From the NCBI GenBank assembly GCA_011799875.1, contig CM022298.1:498798857-498862856 (forward strand): a stretch of 64,000 bases of DNA, given 5' to 3'. The DNA is from Thinopyrum elongatum. Lineage: Eukaryota > Streptophyta > Magnoliopsida > Poales > Poaceae. Positions 46,986 to 57,784 of the stretch are shown here, one piece after another. The notes beneath the pieces were generated by a model. It had not been told where the DNA came from and did not search any database. It worked only from the letters and a program-made list of their open reading frames with translations. Position numbers and translations under genes: made by a program. Position 1 is the stretch's first letter, and the number at the start of each line of letters is the position of its first letter.

Positions 46986-47854
46986 GCTTGGAAAAGGTAG
47001 AGGGGCTATAGGCTGTGCTTGTGCCTCGGTGTGTTGCGGTCCGCCTCAGCTTATGCGCAATATCGCTAGGTGGCGGCGGGAAACCGATGAAGAAGTGGCG
47101 GGAAACGGTGGCGTGTTCATAAAATGCCATCAATTAATGGAAACTTAGCATAGAAGGAAGCGCGAGCTAGCACGACGTCTACGCGCACATTGCTGGCCCA
47201 CGGGTGTGATCCATATACTCGAGTGCCCAACAGAGCACACTATTCACACTAAAGAATATTTTTATGTACACAAAGGGCGGAGATGTTTTGTAGACTGAGA
47301 AAATCTCATGGCAAATGAATAAACTAAGGAACACGTCGATGATGATTTCAAGAATCGCAGTCAATTATTTACCAGCAAGCGTTTGCACAGAATACACACA
47401 ACTTATTAGCAGGAAATGTCTGTGTTTTTATCGGTCTTCCCACACAATTAGCCGGTGCACCCTTGTCCGTTGCCTCCGTTCACCTCACCGCGCCGGCCTC
47501 TGCTCGCGTCCCTCGGCGTGCTCTGCTTGTCGTTAGGCAGCCGCGGTGCGCTCTGCTCGTGTCCCTCTGCGCACGCTGTGCCAGCGGTTGGGGCCGGCGC
47601 ACGATCATGTTGGGGCCCCATATGCATGTGGTTGTGCCGCGCACATCGCCACGATGCAGTTACGTGCGGCACGATGGAGTTACGCGCTACCAAAAGTGTC
47701 GTCCAGACATGCCGATATTCCAGGCCGTCCGGCCTCCCCACTTATTCCCGCGGCCATTATAACCTTAGTCTCTTCAACCTTTTGATCGCGCCCCACAACA
47801 CAAACAAGAACACCCACGACGACACATACAGAAAGGATATCCAGCGGCACTCCA
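46986..47854. other. Divergent promoter region of D
   Basis: It lies between the minus-strand coiled-coil gene start (46985) and the exonuclease-like gene (47855). The right half is GC-rich and similar to 45090-45428 in E (CTCGCGTCCCTC, GGGGCCGGCGCACGATCA, AACACCCACGA(C/A)). CATTATAACC near 47754 may be the TATA box of the plus gene. The short frames here are not credible genes. Confidence 0.45.
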
Positions 47855-49917
47855 ATGTAGTTCGGCGTGCATCAAGTGGAGACCCACGTGAGAGAGAAGG
47901 ATCTGTTGGTGGTGTACACCATCGACCTGGCCATGGTGGAGGACTACATCAACACTGTGGAGTGATAACCCACAAGTATAGGGGATCACAACAGTTTTCG
48001 AGGGTAGAGTATTAGACCCAAATTTATTGATTCGACACAAGGGGAGCCAAAGAATATTCCCAAGTATTAGCAGCTGAGTTCTCAATTCAACCACACCTGA
48101 AAGACTTAATATCTGCAGCAAAGTATTTAGTAGCAAAGTAGTATGGAAGTAACAGTAACGGTGGCAAAAGTAACAGTAGCAGTTTTGTAGTGATTGTAAT
48201 AGTAGCAACGGAAAAGTAACTTAGCAAAGATCAATATGTGAAAAGCTCATAGGCAACGGATTAGTGATGGATAATTATGTCGGATGGCATTCATCATGCA
48301 ACAGTTATAACTTAGGGTGACACAGAACTAGCTCCAATTCATCAATATAATGTAGGCATGTATTCCATATATAGTCATACGTGCTTATGGAAAAGAACTT
48401 GCATGACATCTTTTGTCCTACCCTCCTGTGGCAGTGGGGTCCTAATGGAAACTAAGGGATATTAAGGCCTCCTTTTAATAGAGAACCGGACCAAAGCATT
48501 AGCACTTAGTGAATACATGAACTCCTCAAACTACGGTAATCACTGGAAAGAATCCCAATTATTGTCACCTTGGGGTATGCAGATCATAACACGTAATAGG
48601 TGTCTACAACTTGCAAGATAGGATTAAGAACACAAATATATTCATGAAAACATAATAGGTTCAGATCTGAAATCATGGCACTCGGGCCCTAGTGACAAGC
48701 ATTAAGCATGGCAAAGTCATAGCAACATCAATCTCAGAACATAGTGGATACTAGGGATCAAACCCTAACAAAACTAACTCGATTACATGATAAATCCCAT
48801 CCAACCCATCACCGTCCAGCAAGCCTACGATGGAATTACTCACACACGGCGGTGAGCATCATGAAATTGGTGATGGAGGAAGGTTGGTGATGATGATGGC
48901 GATGAATCCCCCTCTCCGGAGCCCCAAACGGACTCCAGATCTGCCCTCCCAATGAAGAACAGGAGGTGGCAGCGGCTCTGTCTCGTAAAACGCGATGAAT
49001 CCTTCTCTTTGATTTTTTTTCTTCCCGAATAGGGTTATATGGAGTTGGAGTTGAGGTCGGAGGGGCTCCAGGGGGCCCACAAGCCTGCAGGGCACGCCCC
49101 CAGGGCTTGTGGCCTATGGGTGGCCCCCTCTGGTTGATTATTTTGCCAATATTTTTTATATGTTTCAAAAATATTCTTCATAAATTTTCAGGTCAATCCG
49201 AGAACTTTTATTTATGCACAAAAATAACACCATGGCAATTCTGCTGAAAACAGCGTCAGTCCGAGTTAGTTCCATTCAAATCATGTTAATTAGAGTCCAA
49301 AACAAGGGCAAAAGAGTTTGGAAAAGTAGATACGATGGAGACGTATCATGGAGCACTTGCTTGCTCAGGACAAGTACAAAGTGGTCGGCATCGACCTCCA
49401 GTACACATGCGGTCATCCCGGGATAGATCAGAAGGTTGTCATCGCCCAGTTCGTGTGCCATCACGTCCTCATCTACCACTATTGCCTGGCCACAAAGCCT
49501 TGCGAGAATTTCACCAGGTTTGTCAACATCCCCAACTACAAGTTTGCTATGGTGGAAACCGCCGACAATGTAAAAGAGCTCGAGGTTTCGGGCTTGGCCT
49601 GCCAGAAGCATGCCGAAATCCGTGGCCACTACAGGATCTGCGGCAGCATGAAGAAGGATTCCCTAGTTGAACTCGCCTCGGCCATCATTGACCCCTACTA
49701 CGAAAAGATGAAGGATGATGCCTAGAAAAATCCCGCATCCTGGCATGGGGCCTGGATGCCAAGACTGGATGAAGCTCGCCTCAAGTCTGTGGCCAAGAAC
49801 GTGTACACATGCTACGAGATGCACAGGCGGATCGTTGACATGAGGGAGTGCCTCCTTCCTATAATCGACGAGGGATCGAGCCACCAGCAGAGCAGTGGCA
49901 AAGTAGATAATGATTAG
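47855..49917 (+). pseudogene. 3'-5' exonuclease-like gene of D, split by solo LTR 3
   Basis: The exons of the comparison are 47855-47962 and 49354-49917; the LTR and its TGGAG duplication separate them and removal restores the frame. The ATG is followed directly by TAG, then QVETHVREKDLLVVYT. DKYKVVGIDLQYT is the motif I position, with Glu replaced by Gln, which would abolish metal binding. IDQKVVIAQFVCHHVLIYHY, then FAMVETADNVKELEVSG and KKDSLVELASAIIDPYYEKM follow. A stop at 49723 precedes a conserved end YTCYEMHRRIVDMRECLLPI up to 49917. It has the same architecture as 45429-46171. Dead by stop codons, active-site change and insertion. Confidence 0.72.
47963..49348 (-). mobile_element. Solo LTR 3 (1386 bp) inside D
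   Basis: It begins TGATAACCCACAAGTATAGG and ends GGAGACGTATCA, flanked by TGGAG at 47958-47962 and 49349-49353. It matches, as I recall it, a very abundant Triticeae LTR, of a family different from solo LTRs 1 and 2. The polarity is inferred minus from a CCATATAACCC TATA-like site near 49035 and from the usual TGATACGTCTCC start. Confidence 0.92.
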
Positions 49918-50164
49918 ATGATAGTTTTATCCTAGTTAATTATGCATGTAATTGTTTACTTTTGTGTGTGCAAATGTCATGTGTGTACTAGCCAACTATG
50001 TAATTGGATGTTTAATTTGGTTATGCAATCACGTCCTTATAAGTATATCAGTTTTGCTAAAGCAAATCTAGACGTGCCATAAGTGCAACTATATAGGTTG
50101 TTGTTCTATAGACAGAGAAAATCACAGCGCACACGAACCAAACTAGGGAACCTGTCGGTGATGA

Positions 50165-50716
50165 TTTCATAAATCGCTGATAATTGTATACCAGCAAGCG
50201 TTTGCCCACAACACACACGGCTTATTAGTAGCAATCGTCTGTGTTATTATCGGTCGTCGCACACATTTCTGATTACGGACTTGTTTGCCGCCTATCACAC
50301 ACATCTTGTTAAGTTGAACTATTTCCGTTGTCTTGGTTGATCGCAAACAGTTCATCGAGTGAACTGTATGCCATATGTCGCACACACCTTCATCTGGCTA
50401 GCCGTCTCTGTTGTGTTGGCTAATCGCAGATAGTTCACTGACTGAACTGTATGTTGTCTATCGCACACACCTTGGTATGGCTGACCGTTTCTGTTGTTCT
50501 GGCCCATCGCAAAAACAGTTCGTATGGATCAATTGTATGCCACGTATTGCACATGCAACTCTAATCCGAATCATGTTTGATGACTCTGCCATCGCAAATA
50601 GTTTGTATTATTGGGGACGGTTTTATTATGACACCGTTTGCGATTAATGCATCGCACACAGTTTCATCGAAGGGTCTCTGATTGTAGTGTCGCGTTAGCA
50701 GCATTCTGCTGTAGTG
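50165..50716. repeat. Right subterminal repeats and terminus of D
   Basis: About 80-bp units contain TCGCACACACCTT at 50378 and 50459, TCTGTTGT and GAACTGTATG. The terminus on the minus strand is CACTACAGCAGAATGCTGC. The last ~80 bp match the last ~80 bp of E closely (CGAAGGGTCTCTGATTG in both). Confidence 0.82.
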
Positions 50717-50901
50717 TCCATTTCCACACATGATTTCTTCCCCTTTTAGCCCATTTCCTGTGGAAACATATCAAGGAGAGGATTTGTGGAATCCTTTGCA
50801 TCCATTAGTCATTAGTAGCAATATCAGAGCGAATATCTCTTGAAATGAAATCTCTCGGTTTACACAAAGGTGAAATGAGTGTAAAAATATCAATCATATA
50901 A

Positions 50902-53057
50902 CAAGGTTTGGGCCAAGGTCATCGGGGTCAATTGACCCTGGCCCAACACTGTAGCTCCACCCCCTGAGCATGAAGCACATATACACACGTACACCCACAC
51001 AATGAACGGCCACGCGCTCGGATCGGTGGCGCTCTTCGCATGATGAAAATGACATGTCATGTTGTTCTCCCAGGTTAGTACAATTCATCACTCCATAGTT
51101 GCATACCTCGTTTCTCTGTTTTCTTGTTCTTGGCTTTCTGCACCTGCTACTTTTCTTGGTAATGCACATTCGACCAAAATAAGCAGGAAGAGAAGTATGA
51201 AGATGGTGTGCTTATAGCCTTATACTAAACCCTGGAACAGAGGTGATCAGCCATACCTTGTGATTTAGTTTTTGAGTTTTGGCTGTGAGATTTTTTCTTT
51301 CTATTTCTTGATTCTATATGTCAGGTTTCATTTGTTCCTAGCCAATTCTTGCGCTATCCTCCAAATGTTTGTTGGCTTTCACTATTTAGTTATCATGAAT
51401 TAGTTTGTGCCACTTTCCCTGCTTTGTGGAAAAGGGTTTGTTTTAGATAAAGGTTAGGTAGAGGTATAGTCAGCGTAATAGTTTGATGTATGCTGATCTC
51501 GAAGTTGTCATGTGGGGATGACATGATTTTTTTCTTATTGTTATTGTTCTTATTTTTATAATATTGAAGTCACCAAACTGTATTTTACATATTGACTATC
51601 TGATGTTCTAACATCAATAGCTAACTGACAAATTAAAGCTCAAAATTCAGTGGGGAAAAAAGCATGGTGTTGGTGCTCCTCTTTTACAGATCCGATGTTC
51701 ATTCCTAGAGGTATATAATCTCTTGTGTTGGAGTGATCTGTAATTCCATCTAGATATGGTTACTGATGTTGTACCAAGTTTGTTTAAGCTCTATGGATTT
51801 TTTTTTCAAACTTGGTAAATTGTTTGGCAAGCGGCTGAGGATGGTATGTGTTGCTAGACAAATAGTGAAGATCACAATTCAAAGGTAGTGTATATGTGTG
51901 ATTCATGATAGGTCATGTAATCGCCACTCTAACTGCAATTCATTTTTTTAAATCCATCGGGTCATTATCCTTCATTTAATTGATGTGTTGCTAGCACGAC
52001 CAACCATTGCTAGAAGTAAGGATACAGTATAGCTCCTTGTTCTATTTCTAGGTATGAGGTTGACCTTTTAGATAGTGTATCTGCTGTCTAAAATCTTGAT
52101 CTGTAAATAGAACCACTTTTATGTAATTATGTTATATATTTTGTAGTTTAGCTATTGATCTTATAATCATTCTTGATTTACACAAAAATAAAACCATTGT
52201 AAATAATTAGTATGCAATTAGCGGCATGCAACATGTATTTAGTTTTACATTAGTGAAGAAGACAATATGTGCGTTCAAGTGCATAATTACCCCTGGTCTT
52301 ATTATTATTTTTGCATGAACATTGCTACGACATGATACACACACATGGTGATAACTTTTTCTTTCCAAACCGAACTCCAATCTGATGATGCCCCATTGGC
52401 AAGTTTGGATTATTTCTAATACTACTAACTTGAAATGGAAACCAATACATCCTTGATTTGCAAGTTTGGATTACTTCCATACCACACCAGGCACTACTCT
52501 ATTGACATCCTTCGACTATTTTTAACCCACGAATACTTGTGATGATAAACTGATTCTATCCTATTTGCGAGTAAGTTATTTTTTTATACAAACAGGCAAA
52601 CAAGCCCTTGGATTGTTTTGGAGCACTCTTTCTCAATGATTTTTGGTGATTGGTTAGATGATTTGAGTACCTGAAGTTATGATGGCAGCGACAACATCAT
52701 TTTGGAGCGATAGGTGGCGTCTGCGGCCCTGGGCCAGCGCGCGGGCGAAGATGCTCCTCACAACCGGCATCTGGATTTGCTCCATTCAGCCGTTCCCGAG
52801 CTTCTCAGATGTTACTCATGATGGAGGCGGCGACCGCGGCGTCACGGAAAGACAGATGGCGGCGGCCCACGTCCGCCATGCGGGCGGATATGCTATTTAA
52901 GAGGGTTTTTTTCGTGGGATGTTATTTAAAAGGGTTTATTTTTCTATAGAAAAAGATTTCATTCTTTTCTTTCTATACAAGGTTTTGCACCTTCATAGAG
53001 TTTATGTTTCATTTTAGTTAGTTGTGAGTGGCATTGTTTAAGTTTTCTTTCAACTTA
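50902..53057. other. Unassigned 2.1-kb region
   Basis: A near-palindrome (GGGGTCAATTGACCCTGGCC at 50927) starts the stretch. Most of it is AT-rich, intron-like DNA without an open frame. A GC-rich patch at 52679-52900 (73 codons) ends in TATTTAAG and could be a captured promoter or exon piece, but has no recognisable domain. It may belong to the Helitron whose possible end is at 54139. Confidence 0.35.
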
Positions 53058-53353
53058 GGGTGTGTTTGGTTTATTAGCAAAATCGGTTATAGCCTCGCTA
53101 GGCTAGGCCATGCGTTCGGTAGCGCTAAAATAAACTCGCTTTAAGGGGCTAGCTAGCCTAGACCGGCAAGAGAAACCTTGCTTTGCAGGGAGAGATGATT
53201 CGGCTCGCTCTCAACGACAAAATCAGGTCGTGAGAAAAAATGACGCAACTGCAGTAAAACAAACATGCACCCACGGCGGATCTTGCAATACCGACCTGAG
53301 CTAGGTGGGCTAGCTTAGCTATGGCACAGCTAAGCGATGGACCAAATGCTCCC
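53058..53353. mobile_element. Tourist-like (PIF/Harbinger) MITE, 296 bp
   Basis: The ends GGGTGTGTTTGGTTTA and (inverted) GGGAGCATTTGGTCCAT are flanked by TTA duplications (53055-53057, 53354-53356). The interior GCTAGCTAGCC and AGCTTAGCTATGGC motifs give it internal dyads. No coding potential. Confidence 0.75.
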
Positions 53354-54079
53354 TTATTGATTGCCATCAAAGAAAGGCCATCGTGGCTCTCTTGCATTAT
53401 TTTAGTTATGTTTCAACTAATTGTGCTTTTTGTAAGGAAGGCCATCATGGCTCTATTGCATTATTTGTGAGATTACATCGAAGAAAGGGGTTCATTGAAC
53501 CAATACGATGTTTCTTATAACTAAAATAAAATATAGTTAACTCTTGAATCAGAGGATTTGCTTCTCTTTGGAAGTGTTTTAATTTGGACTTCTGATTTGA
53601 TCGTCAAAACTTAAGCATGCTAGGGAATCACAGTGGTCAATGGAAAGGTGGGATATGGGAGAGGAACTTTACCACTTTGTTGTAACATGATGGTGGCATT
53701 TCTCAGCTTTCACTTGTAGTAACGCACAGGCATTTCATTGCCATTGTAGACCCATGGCAAAGGTGAGGTGGGGGCCATCTGGTTTTCAAGGACAGGGCTC
53801 CAGCGAGAAATGTACTGTTACGGTGGGAAACCAAACATAAAGGGAAGAGTCTGGCAGGAAAAGGGAAAGGTGTGTTGTGGGATGGTTTTTTTATTTGGGC
53901 CTGCATGTTGAAGGTAACATGCTCGATAGTCTCGGCAACCACATTTCCCCCCACATATGGTCAGGATTTGGGGGGAGCCCGGACTGTCTAGATGGTTGAA
54001 TTTTAAGGAGCCCGCTGGGCATCCGTACATCCTAGACATACGAGGGAGAAATGAGCTTAGACCTTGGAAGCAACTTTAA
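53354..54079. other. Unassigned spacer
   Basis: Two copies of AAGGCCATC(G/A)TGGCTCT…GCATTATTT (53376 and 53439) form a short direct repeat. The rest shows only short frames. A fragment GTAGTAACGCACAGGCATT at 53717 resembles the possible Helitron tail at 54111. Confidence 0.35.
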
Positions 54080-54139
54080 TAATTTGTTTGATTTATTTAT
54101 ATGCATATAGCCCGTAGCAACGCATGAGGGTTCTACTAG
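54080..54139 (+). mobile_element. Possible Helitron 3' terminus
   Basis: GCCCGTAGCAACGCATGAGGG is a worn version of the CCCGT-x-GCAACGCACGGG hairpin, followed by TTCTACTAG and T. Helitrons end in a hairpin and CTRR, inserting before T. The matching 5' end is not found, so the extent is unknown. Copia coding sequence resumes directly afterwards. Confidence 0.4.
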
Positions 54140-54345
54140 TAAGAAGAAGATTGAAGTCTGTGAGAAATTTAAGAAACTCTAGAGTGATAGCGTTAGGTTA
54201 CATCCAATCGACTAAGAATCTGACAGATCCTTTCACAAAAGGACTGTCCGGAGTTGTGATAGATAATGCATCAAGAGAGATGGGTATTGAGTCCCACATG
54301 AGTTGTCATGGTGTTACCACAACCTATGTTATTGGACATCCCTGA
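54140..54345 (+). pseudogene. copia pol C-terminus (after RNase H)
   Basis: The plus frame ends with RVIALGYIQSTKNLTDPFTK, GLSGVVIDNASREMG, then a stop at 54343. This is the conserved end of copia Pol (…ADxxTKGL…xMG). About 60 codons remain; the rest is cut off at the presumed Helitron end. Confidence 0.75.
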
Positions 54346-54771
54346 ATTAGGACCTGGGAAAACAAGCTTCTGGTTGCCTGGAGGAGAGTTACTTTAGTAA
54401 CCCACTCCGTTGGAGATGCACTACTCTCGCAATATGCATGATATATAGGTTGACTTTTGATTTAATGTGTTCCTAGGCTTGTATATCCTATATAGTAATT
54501 TTTGGAAGAACAGACCTATATGAGCCCGACTACTAGTCACGGTGTGTTTGACTAATATGATCCACACACGAGGTTAGCCTTTGACAACTTAATATTACTA
54601 AGATGATCTGCGAAACTTATTTACCCCAAACAGACAATTCAAGCTATAGTCCATTGTTCAGTTGTGGAGAAGTGTACCCTTTTCCACCGGTGGATGTTTC
54701 AACCTTAATTGGTCTCCACTGAAAATGCATGTACATAAAAAATGAATGTGCCTCTGAGATCTAATGGGGGT
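54346..54771 (+). other. 3' untranslated region of the copia remnant
   Basis: No open frame. It ends in the polypurine tract AATGGGGGT at 54763-54771 immediately before the LTR start. Confidence 0.55.
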
Positions 54772-55010
54772 TGTTGAATTATAGATGGCCTTTAGGATCA
54801 TATAAGAAATAATTTTTGAAAAAACACAATGGTCCATGTGGCATTTCATGACATGGTGGGAAGTTTAGTACCACCCCAAAAGTGGATGAGAGTTGAGACC
54901 AACATATAAAGGATTATCTTATACATCCTATTGGGGCATGAAAAGAGCAATGGTACACACGCGGTCCCTCCGTCGTCTGCTTCGCCTCTGCACATTGTGT
55001 TTCATGAAAG
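54772..55010 (+). repeat. Partial copia 3' LTR
   Basis: It starts TGTTGAATTATAGATGGCC after the polypurine tract and contains ACATATAAAGG (TATA box, about 54900) and GCAATGGTACACACGCGGTC. It resembles a known Triticeae copia LTR. The end is not found: the LTR seems truncated near 55010. Confidence 0.55.
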
Positions 55011-55604
55011 AATTGAGCTTAGACTTATGTGATGTGTGCACTTTATTTATGCTATACCAACTCGCCCATTGAACCACGTTTGTTCCTCTCGCCGCTGCTG
55101 CTTCCGGCCAAGTCCACCTCGATGGTTACGTGCATGACTTTTTGGGAGGGCAGACCTTCGGAACCCCACACTTTGTGATCCTGCACCGAGAGAAGGGCAA
55201 TAAAGTTTTGGGGAGTGTCTCGGCGTGACTGCTCACTTCTGTTCGTCAGCCTCCACAACTTCGACTATTTCCTGGACCTCCCCACCAACGACATGGGTGA
55301 CATGACTGATGCCACAAAGAAGGCGACCGATGTCAATGTTGTTATCGCCGCCACAACGTTGACCTTCCAACCAGAGGGTACGATATGTTCATTCCATTCT
55401 GACTGGTTTATAGGTTTGCAGTAGTTAATATGATGATAGATACGCATGTTCTATATCTAATACACACTTACATGTTTAGCTATCAGTATAAGGTTAATAT
55501 TGTTAGTGTTGTCATCACGGTTTATTTATGGATTAAATTAATCTGAAGATTGCTAATATACCCAACATAACATTCTATGTGTCTCATTAAGGTGAAATAT
55601 TTTT
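55011..55604. other. Possible gene fragment, unrecognised
   Basis: At 55215-55376 a GC-balanced open frame reads CSLLFVSLHNFDYFLDLPTN, DATKKATDVNVVIAATTLTF and QPE before a plausible donor GGTACG. The reverse strand also has an open frame, so coding is not certain. No domain recognised. The following AT-rich part could be intron. Confidence 0.3.
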
Positions 55605-55745
55605 TCAGTGAGGGACAACAAGGTACCTATGATTCTTTCGTCAATCTCAATTCATCGACTCAGTCCCTTGTAGGTGTGCTTGTTTGTTCATGGGGTGAGG
55701 GTATGTGAGCGTCAACATCTATACTATGTTTCTAATAAAAAAACG
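55605..55745 (+). mobile_element. SINE 3' part (Au-like), 5' truncated
   Basis: TCTTTCGTCAATCTCAA, CTCAGTCCCTTGTAGGTG and GGGGTGAGGGTATGTGAGCG followed by CTATACTATGTT and an A-rich tail resemble the 3' half of a common grass SINE (recalled sequence). Direction by the A tail. Confidence 0.55.
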
Positions 55746-55760
55746 TATTATACCAAAGTA

Positions 55761-56002
55761 CTTCCTCCATTTTAAAATAATCAAAGTCCCATGATTATGT
55801 TAAGTTGAACAAGTTCATAGAAAAATCCGCAAAGATCCACAATATCAAGTATATATAATGGGAACATACATTTCATAATAAATATAATGAAGCAAATTTG
55901 ATGTTGTAGATGTTAACATATTTTTCATGTAGACTTGGTCAAACATAATGAAGTTTGACTTAGAACAAACTTAGAACTCCAATTACTATAAAATGTAGGG
56001 AG
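55761..56002. mobile_element. Stowaway-like MITE, 242 bp
   Basis: The ends CTTCCTCCATTTTAAAATAA and (inverted) CTCCCTACATTTTATAGTAA are flanked by TA (55759-55760, 56003-56004). No coding potential. Confidence 0.85.
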
Positions 56003-56149
56003 TAAAACATAAGCAAAATCATAAGATTAGGATGGGTTGTTGATTCCAAAATGTACTCCCTCCTTTCAACGACTACAATAGAATCTCACCCTGAGCTAAA
56101 AATAATAGAAAAAATGAAGTTGGACCATCAGATGGGAGATTGATGGCCT

Positions 56150-56672
56150 AGATCCGGGTGGAGCGATATGTGCGCACAACTTGCAAATAGGTCCCTCGCA
56201 CCAGGTTAATTTGTGAGTCAAGATGGGAATGGGCTGGGTAAAGACCATTCTTTTCTTGTAGCTTGGTGATGTACCATAGGCATTTTTTCAGGAGAATAAG
56301 TGTCAATTCACTAAATTTTGGGTCGGCCTCATTTACCCAATGGGCCAGCGAGGCCACAAATTTCTGATGAAATGGGCTGACCCATGGCCTCACATATTGA
56401 CCTTGGGGCCATGGGGATAGGTCCAAGGCTAGGTCCGGGTCGGCCCATTCCCATCTTGATTTGCGACCGATGTCCTCCTCATTCGAATTCAATCCCCCAA
56501 CGCATCGGCAGGCGGCAGCGGAGGACCTAAAAATCTCCGATGGTGGCGCCGGTGGCGGCGGCCCAGATCCCGAGTCAAGCTGGGCGAGTATGCCTAGTGA
56601 AGGTGTTGTTCCATCTCCCCGATGCCTCCTTATAATTTTGTCGTCGTCGGCCCAGTTCGAGGCAGAGCGGAT
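56150..56672 (+). other. GC-rich fragment with a possible 5' exon
   Basis: From ATG at 56470 the plus frame reads MSSSFEFNPPTHRQAAAEDL, then a Gly-rich segment and SSWASMPSEGVV; it looks like the N-terminal low-complexity exon of a plant gene. A longer minus-strand frame overlaps it, so the coding strand is uncertain. The frame runs into the repeat at 56677. Confidence 0.3.
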
Positions 56673-56676
56673 AGGA

Positions 56677-56890
56677 GGTGTGTTTGGAAGGGTGTATGGA
56701 GGGTGCATGAGTCCAAAAGTTCCCTTCTCGACCCACTTTTGGGTGTTTGGTAGAGTGTATGAAGGGTGCATGAGTCCACACTAGTTTAACACAAATACAC
56801 TAGGAGCATGCATGAAGAGGGGTGTTGAGTTGAGCATGCACGAAGAGGGAACAACTATGCTGAGATGATAATGCAACCAAACACACCCTA
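56677..56890. mobile_element. Tourist-like MITE candidate
   Basis: The left GGTGTGTTTGG and right (inverted) AGGGTGTGTTTGGTTGC look like terminal repeats. Inside, GGGTGTATG(G/A)AGGGTGCATGAG TCCA occurs twice 61 bp apart (56691, 56752). No clean target duplication was found. Confidence 0.45.
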
Positions 56891-56918
56891 AGATCCGCGC
56901 CGTAGTGTGCTCCTCAAA

Positions 56919-56980
56919 GTCTCTGTCTCTCTCTCTCTCTACCTATCTCTCTCTCTCTATCTATCTCTCTCTCTCTCTCC
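56919..56980 (+). repeat. (CT)n microsatellite
   Basis: CTCTCT runs are interrupted by ACCTAT, ATCTAT and GT over about 62 bp. Confidence 0.95.
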
Positions 56981-57549
56981 CACAATCCAGCAGCACTTCG
57001 CTGGCGTCATGCTAGTGGTGGGTTCCTCGCCTTCTTCCTGACCGGGCACTGCTAGGTGGTATGAAGTTGCAAGTCATCACCACGGTGGTTCATCCTTCTA
57101 TATCATTGCCCGTCGTTGGTAATCTTGCACAAGTTGTAGCCCTTAACTGTGTGGAGAGGAATTGGATAATATTATAAGTGTTATGTTCCAATGTTATAAC
57201 TGTGTGCCTAATTTACATCTTCTAACATGGATCGGGCCAATATATTGCCCAAGTACTTCTGGTTACTGTAAAACTTAGTCTATACATGCTTGCTAAGTAT
57301 CCATAATTACAAACAATTGGAAGCTATGGTGTTGGTGGTTAGTTCAGACTTGGGACTTGATGTGTTAGGTCAGCATTGCTTTACAAAATCTAGTTTTTTC
57401 ATGCAGTCCTGCGGTTGTTATAGCGATGATTTGTTCCCTTGCTCAGTGGGACACCCGGGTCAGGAAAAGTTGAGGACAATAACAAGCAACTCTGCTTACT
57501 ACCTGGGAGTGCATGGATCCATTGTAAGCCCTCATGGACACACGTATTA

Positions 57550-57784
57550 CTACCTCCATCCGGGTTTATAAGTCCCTATTGTATTTTGTGTCAAATTTTG
57601 ACTAGAGATTTAACTAACAAAATAGTAATGCATGTCACCAAAAATTATGTTGTTGGATTCATATTTGAACATAGTTTTCAAGTATATTAGTTTTTATGAC
57701 ATGCATTAACATTTTATTAGTTAAATTTAAGGTCAAAATTTGGCACTGGATACAAAGGGGACTAATAAACCAAGACGGAGGTAG
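57550..57784. mobile_element. Stowaway MITE, 235 bp
   Basis: The ends CTACCTCCATCCGGGTTTA and (inverted) CTACCTCCGTCTTGGTTTA are flanked by TA (57548-57549, 57785-57786). Same family as 44765-44999. Confidence 0.92.

Larger units (their letters stand above)
26577..50716. mobile_element. Element D: CACTA-like DNA transposon, non-autonomous, multi-gene
   Basis: The left end is CACTGGTACAACAAGTTGCTA; the right end on the minus strand is CACTACAGCAGAATGCTGCT. The 3-bp target duplication TCC (26574-26576, 50717-50719) is the CACTA-superfamily size, and removal restores C's LTR. It contains 45-bp subterminal repeats, gene remnants described separately, two solo LTRs and element E. About 9.2 kb remain after subtracting the insertions. 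No TNP2-type transposase is recognisable. Confidence 0.88.
15924..50896 (-). mobile_element. Element C: Athila-like Ty3/gypsy element lacking RT and integrase
   Basis: Direct LTRs (15924-17272; 25409-50896 after removing D) are flanked by the target duplication TATAA (15919-15923 and 50897-50901). All gene remnants run on the minus strand: gag, protease, then an ATHILA-type ORF next to the left LTR, so the right LTR is the 5' one. The stretch before the left LTR reads on the minus strand GCTTGAGGACGATCAAG, typical of grass gypsy 3' ends. RT, RNase H and integrase are absent, so C is a deletion derivative dependent on relatives. Confidence 0.9.
25409..50896 (-). repeat. 5' LTR of C, split by transposon D
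   Basis: The parts are 25409-26576 and 50720-50896. They rejoin exactly at TCC, matching the unbroken left LTR (…TTCCATTCC/ATTTCCACAC… around 17090). Read on the minus strand the LTR ends at 25409 next to the gag leader. Confidence 0.9.

Noticed and set aside
26577..50716. A CACTA transposase (TNP2) gene in D or E
   Set aside because: I looked in all gene-like stretches and found none of the expected conserved blocks; the elements are treated as non-autonomous.
56148..56771. 207-codon minus-strand frame
   Set aside because: Runs through the MITE-like repeat and has no recognisable domain; the opposite strand has an equally good short frame.
57290..57571. 93-codon frame upstream of the RWP-RK exon
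   Set aside because: No similarity to NIN-like proteins and it runs into a MITE.
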